A stretch of 64,000 bases of DNA, taken from contig CP053153.1 of NCBI GenBank assembly GCA_014607495.2, positions 9,486,001-9,550,000 on the forward strand, in the 5' to 3' direction. This DNA is from Carposina sasakii. Taxonomy: Eukaryota; Arthropoda; Insecta; Lepidoptera; Carposinidae. The notes under the pieces were generated by a model. That model saw only the letters and a list, made by a program, of their open reading frames with translations, was not told the origin of the DNA and did not search any database. Of the stretch, positions 47,931-59,448 are shown piece by piece; position 1 is the stretch's first letter; every line of letters begins with the position of its first letter. A program made the position numbers and the translations under genes.

Positions 47931-50299
47931 TTTAAAACGTACATAAGTTTGCGTAGTCTTGCACAGAGAACGGCTATTTGAGCCTTGAAAGAGAGCGTGT
48001 GATCAAACAGAATTCCCAGATATCTAACCGATTCGACTCTCTCTATTGGCCGACAGGAGCAATAAGTAAAGCCACCATTACAGGAGTGTGCCAAGATTGG
48101 TGGGAAATTATTTTTAAGTTGGAAATTACGCATCGAAAAAGTCACATACTTCGTCTTATCTGAGTTAAGAGTCAGTAGGTGAGCTCGAAGCCATAAATTT
48201 ACCGCGTCAAAGCCGTCTTGTGCTAGCTTGTGAGCTTCCCCCCAATTTGAAGCCGAAAATAAAAGCGCCGTGTCGTCGGCGTAAGTTAAAATAGAGCCAC
48301 CGGTAAGAGACAGTGAGCAGAGTTCGTTGATGAACACAAGAAACAGGGTTGGACCGAGTATACTGCCCTGGGGAACTCCGTAGGTTACAGGTGCATAGGA
48401 GCTCACATAATTACCGATTACAGTGCTCTGCTGCCGTCCAGTGAGGTATTCCCGGAAAAGTCTCAATTGCACTCCCCTGACACCAAGTTTTTCAAGTTTG
48501 TTAATAAGAATGGGCACAGAGACCGTGTCAAATGCCTTCGCGAGATCCAAAAAAATGCATAGCGTCTTGTTACCAGAATCCAAGTTGGAGGTGATATAGT
48601 CAGTTAACTTATTGACTGCATCTTCTGAAGATTTTCGACGCCTGAAGCCAAATTGGTTTTCTGCTATAAGGTTATTCTTTTCGAGGTAATTAATCAGCTG
48701 ACTGTTTATTATTTTTTCTAAAATTTTTGACAATGATGGCAAGATTGAAATAGGCCTGTAATTATTTACACGGTCTCTTTCCCCAGACTTGTGGATTGGG
48801 TGAATTAATGAGCGCTTAAAAACCCCCGGGTAAACACCCCGAGACATGCAGCTATTGAAAAGGAAAGTGAGAGGAGGGGCAATATAGCTCTTGCACTCTT
48901 TAAGGAATTTATTCGGAATATTATCCCATCCAACAGCACAATGGTCCCTCAAGCCCATTAAAAGCCTCTCAACCTCGTCCCGGTCTGTATCCAACAATAC
49001 GAAAGAGTCAGCTTGATCAGAGGACGATGCCATGAGATTATTAGTGGGGTCTCTCGTGAAGTTAGTGGCAAGAGATTCACCAATGCCCGCGAAGAATGCA
49101 TTTGCCGCATCAATAGAGACTTCTGGAGTAGTGTGGCTCTTCAAAAGTTGAAAAGAAGGGGTTTTACCCTTATCACTATTAGATACCTGTCTTATAACTT
49201 CCCACAGTTTTCTGCTATCTTTACCCGCCTCGGTCACTCGCTCTCTATCAAACTGATTTTTACGCTTTTTGATTAGAGAGGTGCAGAAATTACGGTATCT
49301 TGTATAAGTAATTTTTGCGACAGGATTGTTAGGCGAGGCTTTGTATTTTTTATAAAGGATATCTCTATTTCGCATACATTTGATAATACCAAAAGTGATC
49401 CATGGTTTTATCATTCTCCTACGTGCTGGAATTGTTCGAGCCACAGTGTTAGACGTCAGTAGCCTCTGTAGATAACAGTTGAAACAATCCGCTGCCCTAT
49501 CCGGATCAGTTGATTGATAAATAAAATCAAACTTTTGGTGCTCCAGCTCAAGTTTGACTTTATCATAGTTAATAACTTTTTTCGTATTCGGGATCTGTCT
49601 CCTGCTAATTAACGTATCAAGGGAAATCAAAACGGATCTGTGATCGGTTATGGTAGATTGAACTACCATAGTAATAGCTGGAAAAGGTGATCGCAGCATG
49701 ATGTGGTCGAGACAGGTCTTGACACGAGTTACAAGAGTGTGTGCAGGCAGGAGACCATTAACTGCATTTAAATTAAGATATTCTAATGAGTCGGCACACA
49801 TGATCCCAGGTGAAATATCGATATTAATGTCTCCAACCACCATAACAGTTTCGAAAGAGTTAAGTGAAGCTAAAATTAATTTCAGGGATTGGAGAAAAGG
49901 GTCAATAATTTTGAAAGATGGAGAGCGGTAGATGGAAATTATCGCGGTTGAATTAAATTTTAGGAGTAAAGAACTCGCCTCTGAAATTTTTGGTTCAGAG
50001 ATGGAAACATCAATACCAGTTCGGACAAAGACAACAACACCATCGTTCTTATTGTGGGGATTAGAGGAGCAGTAGGAGTTATACCCATCCAAGCTAGGAA
50101 TAAGGGGGTTAGATTGAAGCCAACATTCAGTCAAAACAATGACATCACATATTACATTCATATCCGCAAGCAAGACCTCAAGATGGTCGAAATTACAACC
50201 AATACTACAAATGTTTTGAGTTAATAGGCTAAAAGAGTTCGCTTGACTCGAGACAAGCTCCCTACAGTCCCGGGAGCTACAGAGGTAAGATTCTGACAC
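47816..50299 (-). pseudogene. LINE ORF2: endonuclease and reverse transcriptase, frameshifted
   Basis: 827 codons open. Apurinic-type endonuclease at residues about 25-235: VLTECWL (catalytic Glu), MVVGDINID, and TITDHRSVLI (the S/T-D-H box). Reverse transcriptase about 465-780: NNYRPISILPSLSKILEKII, IFLDLAKAFDTV, GVPQGSILGP and YADDTALLF (catalytic pair at 674-676). After about residue 790 (near 47930) the reading goes out of frame and stops at 47816. The normal continuation is found in the neighbouring frame down to 47427. So all catalytic boxes are intact but the C-terminal end is shifted by a small indel. Confidence 0.9.
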
Positions 50300-50546
50300 A
50301 GAAACATTATCTATGTCAACAAGAAGATTTGTATTGCGATCGAATTATATAACATGAATTCAAGGAATATAACAAGGTGATAATATAGGTGGTGTATGAG
50401 TATGTGTTCATTAATTTGATACATGTGAGGTATGTTCTGCGATAATAAATAAAAATAATTAAAATTACACAACAATAATAATTAAAACCATAAACTAAAA
50501 ATAAGATAGTAAGCACAAAAACTGGCGCAGAATATAAAATGCCTAG

Positions 50547-51458
50547 TCAAAGCGGTTTCGCCAGGTCGGACAGCACAGACTCAGAGTCGATCCGTACGGG
50601 AGGTGTTCCATCTTCCTTGCGTAAGAAAATTTTTCCATGTGATGACCAGCAGTATTTATACTTATGGTTAACTGCAAATTGACGAGATAAGAAAAATAGT
50701 TTTTTTGCCTTGGGAGACAAATTTTCTGAAATATAGATCGGCAGCTTTGGACCGTCGATTTTCAAGTTTGTACTATTCAGCTTGTCTCCTGAATTATCCC
50801 TGTTGTACAGTTTAACGGCATTTAGTATTTTTGCTTTGATAGCTGCTGTGGAAAAATCGGCAATAATGGTCTTCCCAGTAGACTTTTTGTTCATGCAAAA
50901 GATATCTTTAATATCCGAGGACTGAATGGGTACGCCAAGTGTATTTCCCAGATTTGTGAGTAGTTGAGACAGAGAGTCACCGTCCCTAGAGTGCTGGGGG
51001 ACAGGAACATTCCTTACTTCAATACTCGTGACACGTGTATGACGTTCAAGCTGTTCCAGCCTTTCTTCCAAGACAGTAATATATTTACGGTTTTCAGATC
51101 TTTCTGTTTCGTACTTATGGATTTTAGTGATAATTTCATCGTACTTAATAGATACGTGATCGACGAGTTCGTGTAGTTTGGTGTTTTGGGCTTTTATTTC
51201 CGCCATAGCTGATTGTAAGGCCAAGAAATTGTTTTGTTGTTCACTTTTTATTTCCTTGAATAGATTCATTATCTCATTTTTGAACGTAAAAAATTCTGAT
51301 TGGCACAAGAAGTCATCCCTTCTCCTCTTTGACCGGGTAGACATTTTGGCTTCCTTTCGCTCATTAGAATCACTCATGTCAGACAGGTATTGCGAGTGAG
51401 TAGCGATATCTAACTTTTTGGTTGCGATAGGTGGCGACTGCATCGTTTCGTGCCACAA
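50547..51458 (-). CDS. LINE ORF1 protein
   Basis: 303 codons. Residues about 60-145 are charged and heptad-like (a coiled coil, for example KYETERSENRKYITVLEERL). The C-terminal half has LPIYISENLSPKAKKLFFL and YKYCWSSHGKIFLRKED, the pattern of the FP-like domain found in ORF1 of many insect CR1/Jockey LINEs. No CCHC zinc knuckle is seen. Known role: binds LINE RNA and forms the ribonucleoprotein. An in-frame ATG at codon 29 could be the real start, with the longer reading also open. Confidence 0.8.
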   Translation of the reverse strand: MWHETMQSPPIATKKLDIATHSQYLSDMSDSNERKEAKMSTRSKRRRDDFLCQSEFFTFKNEIMNLFKEIKSEQQNNFLALQSAMAEIKAQNTKLHELVDHVSIKYDEIITKIHKYETERSENRKYITVLEERLEQLERHTRVTSIEVRNVPVPQHSRDGDSLSQLLTNLGNTLGVPIQSSDIKDIFCMNKKSTGKTIIADFSTAAIKAKILNAVKLYNRDNSGDKLNSTNLKIDGPKLPIYISENLSPKAKKLFFLSRQFAVNHKYKYCWSSHGKIFLRKEDGTPPVRIDSESVLSDLAKPL

Positions 51459-53027
51459 GGAAGTTCAAATAAGGTACCAGGCTTCTATAAGTTATAGGAG
51501 CAAGTTAATTACTATGGAAGGCGGAGCCTAGGTTGGCCAAGATGGGCGGAGTTAAAGAGCGAGGTGGAGAAATGCGCGTGCGCCGCCTTACTGGGATGTC
51601 ACAGCACCCGTGAGTCACCACCAAGCCTTGAGTTTATCTGTACTGCTGGTACAACGCAGCCAATACAGGCGTGTGTTTAGTGAGTGTTGGCTTTGTGTTA
51701 CTCTAAGTAGTTTTACTCACACGCCCGGAAAGTGCCAGCCTCAAGTTCTTCTGTGCTTCTGGTAATTTTCTTACAAATAAAACAGTGTACTCGATCTCCT
51801 ATAACCACCTCACTAAGCGGGAGTTGATGTGACCTCCTTATGGTTTATGCGATCCTATTTTTGTGTACGAATTAACACTGTATTAATACTTTAAAAATAG
51901 TGTATAAAATTATTAATTGAGCAACAAATACGTCTGTTCACAAGCGAGGTCCGGAGGGAAGGGATATGTTCCCCCAATATATTTTATCTGAAGCAAACTT
52001 CACTTTTCCCAGTTAACTCTACTTATGGATCAGTTTGTAAACATATGAGCTTAAGCCACTAACATTATACGTCGTCGTAATCCGTCGCCGCTAGAGATGG
52101 GTGCCGAGAATATTCCCAATCTTCTCGAAGTGGAAACTTCTGAGAAGATTGAGAAATTACCGGTAAGTTTCCGTATCTTCTCATTTTGGTGAGAAGATAA
52201 AATATTATTAAAAAATATTACTTTATTCATCAAAGATGCGTTTAAAATTGAAGTAGAATGCATTTTAGGCTACACACAAATATTGCCTACCTGGCGCACG
52301 TGCGATCAATAAAGTTTTTATCTTTAGAAGTTTACCGCATGAGATCTTTTGTACGTGGGTTTCTATTGTTCTTCGTAGAATTTTGTTACAGTCTCGTATT
52401 CAAGTTTTCTGGGAAACTATTCGACCCTCATTAGTACGAAGCAGCTGTTTTATGACACTATGTGCTCAAACATGTCTTTTACTTCAGTCTGTTATTAGTC
52501 TTCTGATAGTCTACTGCTGTGCCGTATGTCTTGAAGGATACTGTTTCGATCACGCTTGTTTATTGGACTCTGATTCTCATTTATACGACGACTTGGCTTG
52601 TTAAATTGTTACTGTGACTGTTATCTGTGATTTGGACTATCAAAACCGGACACTGGTGAATACTTCTTGATTCGTAAGTACTTTTTATTTTATTATTTTA
52701 ACATTTTGCAGACATTTAGAATATAACATAGAATCCTGTTGGTACCTTTGATTCTTCTTTATTTTGCAATCAATAAATGTTTTATTTTCATTATTTTTGT
52801 AAATAATCTGTACTCATTCTAATAGAGAATAGATTTTATTGTACAAAATATATAGGTATTTATTCTAACCATATTCTAATTGCTCGTAATTTTTTATTTT
52901 CTATGTATTGTATGATCTTGTAAATTTATTTTTTGGGCAAATTTTTAAACATAAGAATATTAGTTACATTCATGGTTGCAAAAAAGTTGACGAAACAATC
53001 AGACCCTGGTTTCACCTCGAATTTCCC

Positions 53028-53100
53028 TTAATAATAAATAAATAAATAAAAAGAACTTTATTCAAAAAGTAACAAATTTGCTGCTTATGTTAAGAGTAAT
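53028..53100 (-). repeat. LINE 3'-end-like fragment with AAATA tail
   Basis: AATAAATAAATAAATAAA followed by AGAACTTTATTCAAAAAG, the complement of a LINE 3' terminus with a TTTA microsatellite tail. Nested in the hAT element. How far it extends beyond 53100 is not clear. Confidence 0.5.
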
Positions 53101-53308
53101 ATAATTTAGTATAGTTTTGAAATGGTCGGAGCCTCAGCATTAATGCTGTTTTTCAGTATCCGCCGGGATTTCTTACACTTAGTCTTTATAAATAAAAAAC
53201 AGTTAGGCATAAAGTTAGGCATTAAATAAGTAACAAAAATTTGGAATAAGAAAAAAAGCATAAACAAAATAAAATAAACAGAATAAAATAAACGGAAGAG
53301 ACCAACCG

Positions 53309-53509
53309 GTGGAAGAAGATGTGGAAGTGGAAGAAGATGAAGAATATTCCGTAAATTCTTCAGACAACGAGTCATCAAATGATGAAATCTCAGTCCTTAC
53401 CGAGATTCCGTCGCTAGATGCTCCATTGTCAGTGGTGGCTGGTCCAAGTGGTACACAGCCGCACATGGAGTTTTTCGATTGTGATAATTTAGATAGTGAT
53501 TCTGATTGA
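53309..53509 (+). other. Acidic open frame inside the hAT element
   Basis: Open reading of 66 codons with no canonical start (codon 1 is GTG). It is almost all Glu, Asp and Ser, ending DNLDSDSD before TGA and an AATAAA near 53570. It could be the last exon of a longer captured or transposase gene, but no domain is recognisable. Low confidence that it is translated. Confidence 0.25.
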
Positions 53510-54540
53510 ATTTTGTTAGTTTAATGTAATTTTGTTAATATTTGATTTGTTTCTTTATTGAAATTTTAAATAAATGTTTGTAATTTAATATGGTACCTCG
53601 TTTTATTTATCTTTGCACATTTATATAGTTCAGAGGTTTTAATTACTGTTTTCATAAGACTGGATTAATTTGTTTAAAACAAATTAATAATACCTTCATA
53701 TAAAATTACCTAGCCAGATATTTCAAGTACTGAAAACCATAGACACACATACACCTTTTAAAAACTTCATTCCAATGAAATCTCTCCCCTATCTCTAAAC
53801 TACATCCCTGCCAAACTGCATCTTCAAATATAACGTAGTTTCTGCGATTTCGTTATGAGTGTGTTTCACTTACATAAAACTTAACCAATAATCCAGTTTA
53901 ATAATCGTAAATACGGATACAAGTACACTGAGCTTAGTAAAAAACGCACATTTCTTGCATCTTAGACCAATAATATGCAAATACTCCAATGAACAAAAAA
54001 ATTTAATAGGAACATTTTATCTTCTCACCAAAATGAGAAGATACGGAAACTTACCGGGAGGATATCGGAAAGTTTCCACAAAATGGAAAGTTCTCGAGAA
54101 GTTGCCCATCTCTAGTCGCCGCTATGACAAAGTGCCATGAGCTTGAATATAAAGTAGCTACTTGAACTCGAACCTATCCAGGGTTAAATGTGTTTGTCTA
54201 TAGTTAAAAGACTTATTTAAAAAATAGGATTAGCAGTTTACAAAAGAAATTTCCGTGACTACGTATTCCATGCTACAAAGTCCAATCAAAGTTTTTAGGT
54301 TGATCATTAATTTTAAAAGACAAGAGATCTTGCAAAAGTTAGTCTTTTGAAACATTTCACGGAAAACTGACCTCGAAAATCCTTCGTCCCTAAAACTCCA
54401 GTAAAAGTTAAGCTAAGTTCAATACAGAGAAACTCATCTTTTCGCCGCGTTTCCAAAACAAACTTTACTTTTAAATACTGCAGATAACATTCATTGTCTG
54501 CCGAAACTTTGTCGATAACTGTGTGAATATGCCGTGATAC

Positions 54541-54763
54541 GGCCGATTGGTATAGTTGGTAGTGGCCCTGCCTGCGACGCCATAGGTCCTGAGTTCGAAT
54601 CCCGGTAGGTGCAAACATTGATATGATGAATATTGATGTTTGTTTCCGAGTCATGGATGTTTCTATTTTTATCTTTGTATTAATATACCGTTGCTTAGTA
54701 CCCACTACACAAGACCTTAGGACCTTTGTTGTGAAGTGTGTGAATATTTATTTATTCTTTGAC
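54541..54763 (+). mobile_element. tRNA-derived SINE, family 2
   Basis: Head GGCCGATTGGTATAGTTGGT (A box) and GAGTTCGAATCCCGGTAGGT (B box), then TTTCCGAGTCATGGATGTTT and a tail ending ATTTATTTATTC. A common lepidopteran SINE. Its complement gives the peptide GIRTQDLWRRR, often mistaken for a gene. Confidence 0.85.
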
Positions 54764-55009
54764 TCGACAACAAGGATCTCATTAATTAATGCTTTGAAGA
54801 TTGAAGACGTACCTACTTACAGCAAATAAAACATACCTTCGAGTGGGTATCTGTTTTAATTAAGATGATTAATTACATATACTTATCTCATTTAGATATT
54901 TCCTTTTCTAGAATATATCAGCTGCATCTCCTTCCGTGCATGTCGTAAAAGTCGACTAAGGAACTTAGCCAATCTCTCAGGCGATAAGAAACATAACATA
55001 ACTTTGATT

Positions 55010-55112
55010 GATCATGAACATCTGTGTACACTATTAGACGTGGTTATAGCATCTCCTTTATGATCCTGCAATTCTAATTACCCCATTTTGGGAACACAGC
55101 CGTGTTTGTAAT
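55010..55112 (-). repeat. Lepidopteran repeat D
   Basis: CTCCTTTATGATCCTGCAAT and ACCCCATTTTGGGAACACAG: complement of the 26712 type. Confidence 0.55.
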
Positions 55113-55640
55113 ATGTATGTTTCTTTTATATAACTGAACAAAATAAAACCTTTCAATGATGTCAAATTGCAGTCCACTACTGGACATAGGGCCCTTTGGA
55201 GCACGCCACAAGGCTACTACGATAGGAAGGATTTTGTCCATAGTCAATTTTATGTCAATGTCAAAACTTTGTATATAGAGTTGCCAGAGTTGGTGTAAAG
55301 CTACTGTTATGAATCACAAAACAAGATTTTGAAACAATAGCAGTAACGAGTAGGTACCGACCGCCACAAATATGTAACTCCATTCGGTTTTAAGTTGATA
55401 AAACAATGCGGTAACATTTTGGTATTGTTCAAAACGGGAAAGTTTACATTTTAGGTTTTCTGAACTTTCCCCACAGTATTTTTTTGCATTTTTTACTGAA
55501 GAAGCCTTTTTTTAAGATGAAAGGTCGCAGTGACTTTTTTACACATAATTACAATGTATAATGTAGCAGTTATTTATTTAGGTTGAATGTGATCAAACTT
55601 TTAGTCAAACGTCAAGTTAAGTTATTGTTTCAATATTTGT

Positions 55641-55856
55641 TATCATCATCATCAGCCTATTGCAGTCCACTGCTGGACGTTGGACTCCCCCAGGGCACGC
55701 CACAAGACTGCCATGGGGGGTATTTGCCCATAGTCACCACGTTGGGCAAGCGGGTTGGTGACCGCAGTTTGTATTTTGTACTATGTTGTCAACACGGAAG
55801 GCGCTGCTGCCTATCTCCCGGAAACCCTTAATCGCCTCGTACGATATCCACGAGCC
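55641..55856 (-). mobile_element. RTE-type LINE 3' end
   Basis: Tail (ATC)n, then AGCCTATTGCAGTCCACTGC and GGGCACGCCACAAGACTGCC, ending GCCTCGTACGATATCCACGA. Same family as 22985-23270. Confidence 0.75.
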
Positions 55857-55929
55857 CAAATATTTCTTATACCTTCTTCTTATTCTTATTCTTTATTATA
55901 CACAAAGACATTACAATACTTCTTCTTCT

Positions 55930-56022
55930 TCTTCAGCCTATTGCAGTCCACTGCTGGACGTAAGCCTCCCCCAGGGCACGCCACAAGACTACTGTCACAG
56001 GGGGGTTTTGCCCATAGTTGTT
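55930..56022 (-). mobile_element. RTE-type LINE 3' end, short
   Basis: CTTCTTCTTC tail, then CAGCCTATTGCAGTCCACTG and CCCAGGGCACGCCACAAGAC. Second tail within 80 bp of the previous one. A shorter one lies at 55168-55215. Confidence 0.7.
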
Positions 56023-56148
56023 TTGTTATACCTATAAACGTTATATTAATAATACTACCTAGGTACCTATACATATAATCATATATAATATTTTGATATT
56101 ATATCATCTGCCTTTACACAAACCTGATTTTATATTTTTCAATATAGG

Positions 56149-56377
56149 TGTAGTGGATGGTAGGGCTACCGTCCACCTACGAGTTATGTGACTGCACAAG
56201 GATTAATATTTATGGATCATAAAAGATATTTTTAAGGTTCGGTAAAAGCAATATATTAGGCAAGAATTTTCCAACAGAATTGACAACAAACTTCAACTAT
56301 TTTTATGCCTCGTTGAGCGAGTCGCGCGGTGCTGCGTTTGCACGCAGCTTAATACTGGCGCATACCTACTCGCTACA
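56149..56377 (-). repeat. 3' LTR of the CsRn1-type element
   Basis: 229 bp, matching the 5' LTR except for four one-base indels (a T run, an added G, an added T, an added A). It follows a purine tract directly. Confidence 0.92.
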
Positions 56378-56390
56378 CTACTCCCCCGGC
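56378..56390 (-). promoter_or_regulatory. Polypurine tract
   Basis: On the - strand CGGGGGAGTAG directly before the TGT of the 3' LTR. It would prime plus-strand DNA synthesis. Confidence 0.75.
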
Positions 56391-56400
56391 GAGACCGTAA

Positions 56401-59400
56401 CTACGGTCGATAGTAGTCAGGGAACCTCACTGATCTTCCACTTCTTGTGGTTGTAGCAGATTGCTCTCTATGCGACGTTTCTTGGGTGCAGAATGCTGGC
56501 TTTAACCGATCTATTGAGACTCTCTGCGTTTTTCCTTGCACGTCGATGTCGAAGGTTTTCCCATCTCGCTGTAGTACCTTATAGGGACCTAGGTATGGAG
56601 CTTCTAGAGGTCTTCGTACTGGACCTTGGCGTAAGAATACGTGTGTAGATGTATTCAGTTCTCTGGGTACATAGAAAGTGCGGTTGGAGTGAGTATGCCA
56701 AGTTGTAGGCTGCGGTGTTAACTTGATCATGTGCGAACGTAGTCTGCCAACTATATTGGTCAAGTCTACTTCTTCGTTTGTTTTGCTGGTGAAAAACTGT
56801 CCAGGTAGGCGAAGTGGCTCACCATAAACAAGCTCAGCTGTCGATGCTTCCAAGTCAACTTTACATGCCGTGCGTATGCCCAATAGCACCCAAGGTAACG
56901 CTTCCGTCCAGGTTGAAGTCGCGTGGCAAGTAATGGCGGCTTTTAACTGGCGGTGTAGCCTTTCCACAAGGCCGTTGGCTGCTGGATGGTATGACGTGGT
57001 GGTATGATGCGTAGCGCCAATGAGAGCAGCGAGTTCCTTGAAGGTGTGCGATATGAATTGTCGTCCACGATCTGTGGTGATGTGTTCCGGGCATCCAAAC
57101 TGTGCGATCCAGCCGGATGTGATGGCGGATGCGCACGTTTCTGCTGTCATGTCTGGGATTGGGTATGCCTCAGGCCAACGCGTGACGCGGTCGACGATCG
57201 TGAGGCAGTACCTGTTGCCTGAAGATAAAGGTAGGGGACCAATGAGATCAAGATGAATGTGCTTGAATCTTCCTGATGGCGTGGAAAATGCTGATAATGG
57301 TGCTTCTGTATGTCTATGAATTTTGCTGCGCTGACATTGCTGACATTCTTTAACCCATTGCCTACAGTCTTTTCTGATGCCAGGCCAAACGAACCGTTGA
57401 GCAATCAACTGGACTGTTGCTTTTCGACCTGGATGACTTAGGTTATGCAATGTGTCAAATACCTGCTTGCGAAACGATTTAGTAACGAATGGACGTGTGG
57501 CTATCGACGTGTCACAGTATACTTCGCAGTCGACATCTGGTAACTTGATCTTTTCCAGCTTGAGTGAAGAACCGTTCCTGAGCAGATCTTGTAACTCACT
57601 GTCGTTTTCCTGTTCGTTAGCTAATGATAGGTAATCTAACGGTGAATGGATCTCATTAATGCGTGAAAGTGTGTCTGCGACTACATTATCCTTGCCAGCA
57701 ACGTATCGGATGTCAGTAGTAAATTGGCTTATGAAGTCAAGGTATCTGAACTGACGTGGAGAACAATTTGCACGTTGTGAAGCGAATGCGAATGATAACG
57801 GCTTATGATCAGTCAAGATGAAGAAATTCTTAGCTTCCACCATAAATCTAAAGTAGCGTATAGCTTCGTAGATTGCTAATAGCTCTCGGTCATACGGGCT
57901 GTACTTTCTCTGGGAAGGGCTAAGTTTTCTTGAGAAAAACGCGAGTGGTTGCCACTGTTCATTTACGCGTTGCTGTAGAACTGCTCCTATCGCCGTCTCT
58001 GAGGCGTCAGTTTGTACAGACAACGGTGCGCGAGGATCTGGATGCGCGAGAAGTGCCGCATCCGAAAGGCTCTGCTTGCATTTCTTAAAAGCTGCAAGTA
58101 GCTCAGGTGTCATATCAACAGGCTGCGAACTTCTTGTCTTGGTACCAGCTAGAAGATTGTTGAGAGGTACCTGAATATCAGCTGCTGAAGGAATGAAACG
58201 ATGGTAAAAGTTGATCATCCCTAAGAATCGCCTCAGTTCTTTGACAGTCTTGGGAACTGGGAATTCTTGTATAGCCTGCGTCTTGATACTAAGAGGCTGT
58301 ATACCAGCGGCTGTAACTGTGTATCCAGGGGAGGTTACTTTAGGTTTACCAAATACACACTTGCTAATGTTGATCAGGACACCGTACTCTGATAGTCTTT
58401 TAAATAGTAAATTTAGATGACGCTGGTGTTGTTCGCGATCTTTGCTAAAAATTAAAATGTCGTCCAAATATCCGAAACAGAAGTCAAGTCCACGTAATAC
58501 CTCATGAATGAACCTTTGAAACGTCTGGGCAGCATTACGAAGACCAAATGTCATGTATGGGAATTCGTAAAGGCCGAAAGGTGTAGTAATCGCCGTCTTG
58601 GCAATATCTTCCTCGTAGACCGGTATCTGGTTATAAGCTTTGACGAGGTCGCAGGTGGAGAATATGGTGTTTCCAGAAAGCTGATGGGAAATGTCCTGGA
58701 TGTTCGGAACTGGGTAGCGGTCGGGAATCGTACGAGCATTCAATGCTCGGTAGTCCCCACAGGGACGCCAGCCATCATTTTTCTTGCGCACTAGATGAAG
58801 CGCTGATGACCAAGGGCTCTCCGACTTTCGCGCTGTTCCGCTTTGAAGCATATCTTCAAACTCCTTCTTGGCTATCTTCAGTCGTTCGGGGTCGAGGCGA
58901 CGAGGGCGACTGAAGACGGGTGGACCAGGCGTAGTGCGTATATGATGCACTGTGTTGTGCTTAGGTGCACGTAGTGTACCGGCGGGACGAGTAATTTCCG
59001 GAAACTCCTTCAAGATATTATGGTAGTCCGTGACGTCGGTAAAGGTGCGGACTGATGAAATATCTTTGCTAGAATGCTGCTTGGGTACAGGGACTGTCAA
59101 TGTTGTGACGCCATCAACTAACAACTGGTTGCGGCAGTCGACTAATAGGTTGTAGTATCCTAGAAAATCGACGCCGATGATAGGTTTGGAAACGTCGGCT
59201 ACGATGAAACGCCATGTGAAGGCTCGATGAAGTCCCAAATCCAAGGTTAGTGATAAATAACCATAAGTTGATATGATTGAACCATTAGCTGCGAACAATT
59301 CGTATTCGGTTTTGAATCGTTTCCCTCGAACTGCGGATCGTGGAAATACACACAAGTCTGATCCGGTATCAATCAGATATTGTATTTTAGTTTTGCGATC

Positions 59401-59448
59401 CGTTACAAACAGGCGGCTTGGTTTGGCTAGGCAGTCATTCTCCGCCAC
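56401..59448 (-). CDS. CsRn1-type Pol polyprotein
   Basis: 1015 codons without a stop. Domains in order: aspartic protease (DTGSD at 27-31, VDFLG near 94), reverse transcriptase (about 180-380; [19 protein letters not shown] at 327-330), RNase H (about 475-600; TDASE, the Glu of [19 protein letters not shown]), integrase with an HHCC zinc module (HNLSHPGR...CQQCQ, 668-707) and a D,D,E core ([24 protein letters not shown]), then a GPY-like module ([13 protein letters not shown]) near 955. All catalytic residues are kept. The GTG counted as start overlaps the gag stop, and the frame is open further up ([10 protein letters not shown]), so Pol is more likely made by frameshifting from Gag than from its own start. 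Confidence 0.92.
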   Translation of the reverse strand: MAENDCLAKPSRLFVTDRKTKIQYLIDTGSDLCVFPRSAVRGKRFKTEYELFAANGSIISTYGYLSLTLDLGLHRAFTWRFIVADVSKPIIGVDFLGYYNLLVDCRNQLLVDGVTTLTVPVPKQHSSKDISSVRTFTDVTDYHNILKEFPEITRPAGTLRAPKHNTVHHIRTTPGPPVFSRPRRLDPERLKIAKKEFEDMLQSGTARKSESPWSSALHLVRKKNDGWRPCGDYRALNARTIPDRYPVPNIQDISHQLSGNTIFSTCDLVKAYNQIPVYEEDIAKTAITTPFGLYEFPYMTFGLRNAAQTFQRFIHEVLRGLDFCFGYLDDILIFSKDREQHQRHLNLLFKRLSEYGVLINISKCVFGKPKVTSPGYTVTAAGIQPLSIKTQAIQEFPVPKTVKELRRFLGMINFYHRFIPSAADIQVPLNNLLAGTKTRSSQPVDMTPELLAAFKKCKQSLSDAALLAHPDPRAPLSVQTDASETAIGAVLQQRVNEQWQPLAFFSRKLSPSQRKYSPYDRELLAIYEAIRYFRFMVEAKNFFILTDHKPLSFAFASQRANCSPRQFRYLDFISQFTTDIRYVAGKDNVVADTLSRINEIHSPLDYLSLANEQENDSELQDLLRNGSSLKLEKIKLPDVDCEVYCDTSIATRPFVTKSFRKQVFDTLHNLSHPGRKATVQLIAQRFVWPGIRKDCRQWVKECQQCQRSKIHRHTEAPLSAFSTPSGRFKHIHLDLIGPLPLSSGNRYCLTIVDRVTRWPEAYPIPDMTAETCASAITSGWIAQFGCPEHITTDRGRQFISHTFKELAALIGATHHTTTSYHPAANGLVERLHRQLKAAITCHATSTWTEALPWVLLGIRTACKVDLEASTAELVYGEPLRLPGQFFTSKTNEEVDLTNIVGRLRSHMIKLTPQPTTWHTHSNRTFYVPRELNTSTHVFLRQGPVRRPLEAPYLGPYKVLQRDGKTFDIDVQGKTQRVSIDRLKPAFCTQETSHREQSATTTRSGRSVRFPDYYRP

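Larger units (their letters stand above)
47119..51780 (-). mobile_element. Nearly full-length CR1-like LINE
   Basis: On the - strand: a GC-rich 5' region (51459 to about 51780, exact start not seen), ORF1, a roughly 250-bp gap, ORF2 with endonuclease and reverse transcriptase, a frameshift, a 3' UTR, and an ATT microsatellite tail at 47119-47150 after AATAAAG. Known: CR1-group LINEs end in short microsatellites rather than poly(A), which fits. It lies in the host intron, antisense. Confidence 0.85.
52092..54114. mobile_element. Non-autonomous hAT element with 8-bp target duplication
   Basis: Ends TAGAGATGGG and CCCATCTCTA, flanked on both sides by GTCGCCGC (52084-52091 and 54115-54122). An 8-bp duplication and TAGAGATGGG-type ends define the hAT superfamily. 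Further in, 42 bp are a perfect inverted repeat (52162-52203 and 54014-54055), which itself folds through TATCTTCTC/GAGAAGATA. No transposase domain is seen. Inside is a LINE 3'-end-like patch (53028-53100) and an acidic open frame. Confidence 0.9.

Noticed and set aside
54541..54613. A functional tRNA gene
   Set aside because: The whole 220-bp unit is a common lepidopteran SINE with its usual body and tail.
54313..54705. 130-codon open frame on the - strand
   Set aside because: It is the complement of the SINE; GIRTQDLWRRR is a known SINE translation artefact.
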